A stretch of 64,000 nt of DNA, taken from positions 1,678,001 to 1,742,000 of the forward strand of contig JABXYP010000001.1 in assembly GCA_024701455.1 (NCBI GenBank), written 5' to 3'. A program made the translations under genes and the position numbers. The notes under the pieces are model-generated. The model searched no databases. It worked only from the letters and a program-made list of their open reading frames with translations, and was not told the DNA's origin. Shown here piece by piece: positions 63,737 to 64,000 of the stretch. This DNA is from Bacillus sp. A301a_S52. GTDB lineage: Bacteria; Bacillota; Bacilli; Bacillales; Salisediminibacteriaceae. Position 1 is the stretch's first letter; every line of letters begins with the position of its first letter.

Positions 63737-64000
63737 ATGGAGTTAGTTACCATTATTTTACGCACACTAGTGATCTATGTTGTTATTTTAATTATATTTA
63801 GACTTATGGGGAAGCGTGAAATTGGTCAGTTGTCTATCGTTGACTTTGTTATTTCTTTAATGATTGCAGAGCTTGCTGTTATGACGATTGAAAATGTTAG
63901 AGTTCCTGTCGTTCATCAACTTATTCCAATGTTTCTTCTTATGCTCATTCAAATAACATTAGCATATGTTTCTTTAAAGAGCCGAAAATTAAGGAAAATG
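63737..64000 (+). CDS. yrbG: DUF421 membrane protein, N-terminal part
   Basis: The gene runs off the window end; 88 codons are visible. Two or three N-terminal helices (LVTIILRTLVIYVVILIIFR, FVISLMIAELAVMTIENVRV, QLIPMFLLMLIQITLAYVSL) with RLMGKREIGQLSIVDFV, the DUF421 signature. GAAGGAGACAAA precedes the ATG. Place near yajC-yrzE matches yrbG of B. subtilis. Confidence 0.88.
   Translation, partial: MELVTIILRTLVIYVVILIIFRLMGKREIGQLSIVDFVISLMIAELAVMTIENVRVPVVHQLIPMFLLMLIQITLAYVSLKSRKLRKM

Overview
The window is a chromosomal segment of a low-G+C, endospore-forming Bacillaceae bacterium. Spore genes (an alpha/beta SASP, scoC, spo0B, safA, a coxA-like gene, bofC, three YjcZ-type peptides), strong AGGAGG ribosome sites and near-continuous gene-order agreement with Bacillus subtilis blocks support this. 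Many proteins are rich in Asp/Glu and an NhaD/ArsB-type permease is present, which fits the haloalkaliphilic Bacillus-like genera. No rRNA or tRNA gene is present, so the genus is not fixed by the sequence.

Layout. 1-3.1 kb: the 3' end of nadA, a SASP gene, and msmX divergent from its PucR-type neighbour with a cre site between them. 3.5-8.4 kb: yheB, yheA, a Cof-type phosphatase, a hotdog thioesterase and a zinc-ribbon membrane protein. 8.5-13.8 kb: an IS4-type remnant, then a complete yxdJKLM-yxeA-like peptide sensing and detoxification operon. 13.9-17.8 kb: an IS1595-type remnant, a PepSY protein, the yhaQP exporter and a Gly/Pro/Tyr-rich protein. 17.9-36.3 kb: the yha-prsA-ecs block (yhaO, yhaN, cssRS-like genes, yhaM, prsA, scoC, serC, hit, ecsABC). 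Much of it serves protein secretion: CssRS senses secretion stress, PrsA folds exported proteins, ScoC represses exoproteases and Ecs affects secretion. 36.4-40.5 kb: a sortase with an LPVTG substrate, yhaA and ccdA. 40.6-46.4 kb: pbpF and hemEHY (coproporphyrin-dependent heme pathway). 46.8-49.9 kb: an arginase-fold hydrolase, a soluble sporulation-type kinase and spo0B. 50.0-64 kb: obg, pheBA, safA, coxA-like, yebC, bofC, ruvAB, queA, tgt, yajC, yrzE, a permease and the start of a DUF421 gene.

The least explained feature is a family of dispersed intergenic elements: 11 copies or fragments, nine on the + strand and two on the - strand, about 110-165 bp when full length. Each full copy has a 5' imperfect palindrome of three nested stems around a conserved AGGAGAGG-like loop, followed by a second hairpin CAATCAGTGGG/CCCACTGATTG. 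Stem pairs change together between copies (outer pair 2 is G-C, A-T or C-G; one copy has a matched extra base on both arms of the second hairpin; one divergent copy has replaced its whole outer stem and kept pairing). Several copies sit within 2-25 nt of a transcription terminator. This is either a structured mobile element (MITE/REP-like) or a dispersed structured RNA. Other points of interest are a sortase/substrate pair, a 59-aa membrane-protein gene whose stop codon lies in one of these repeats, likely LexA boxes at yhaO and ruvA, and an arginase-family enzyme with Cys in a metal-ligand position.
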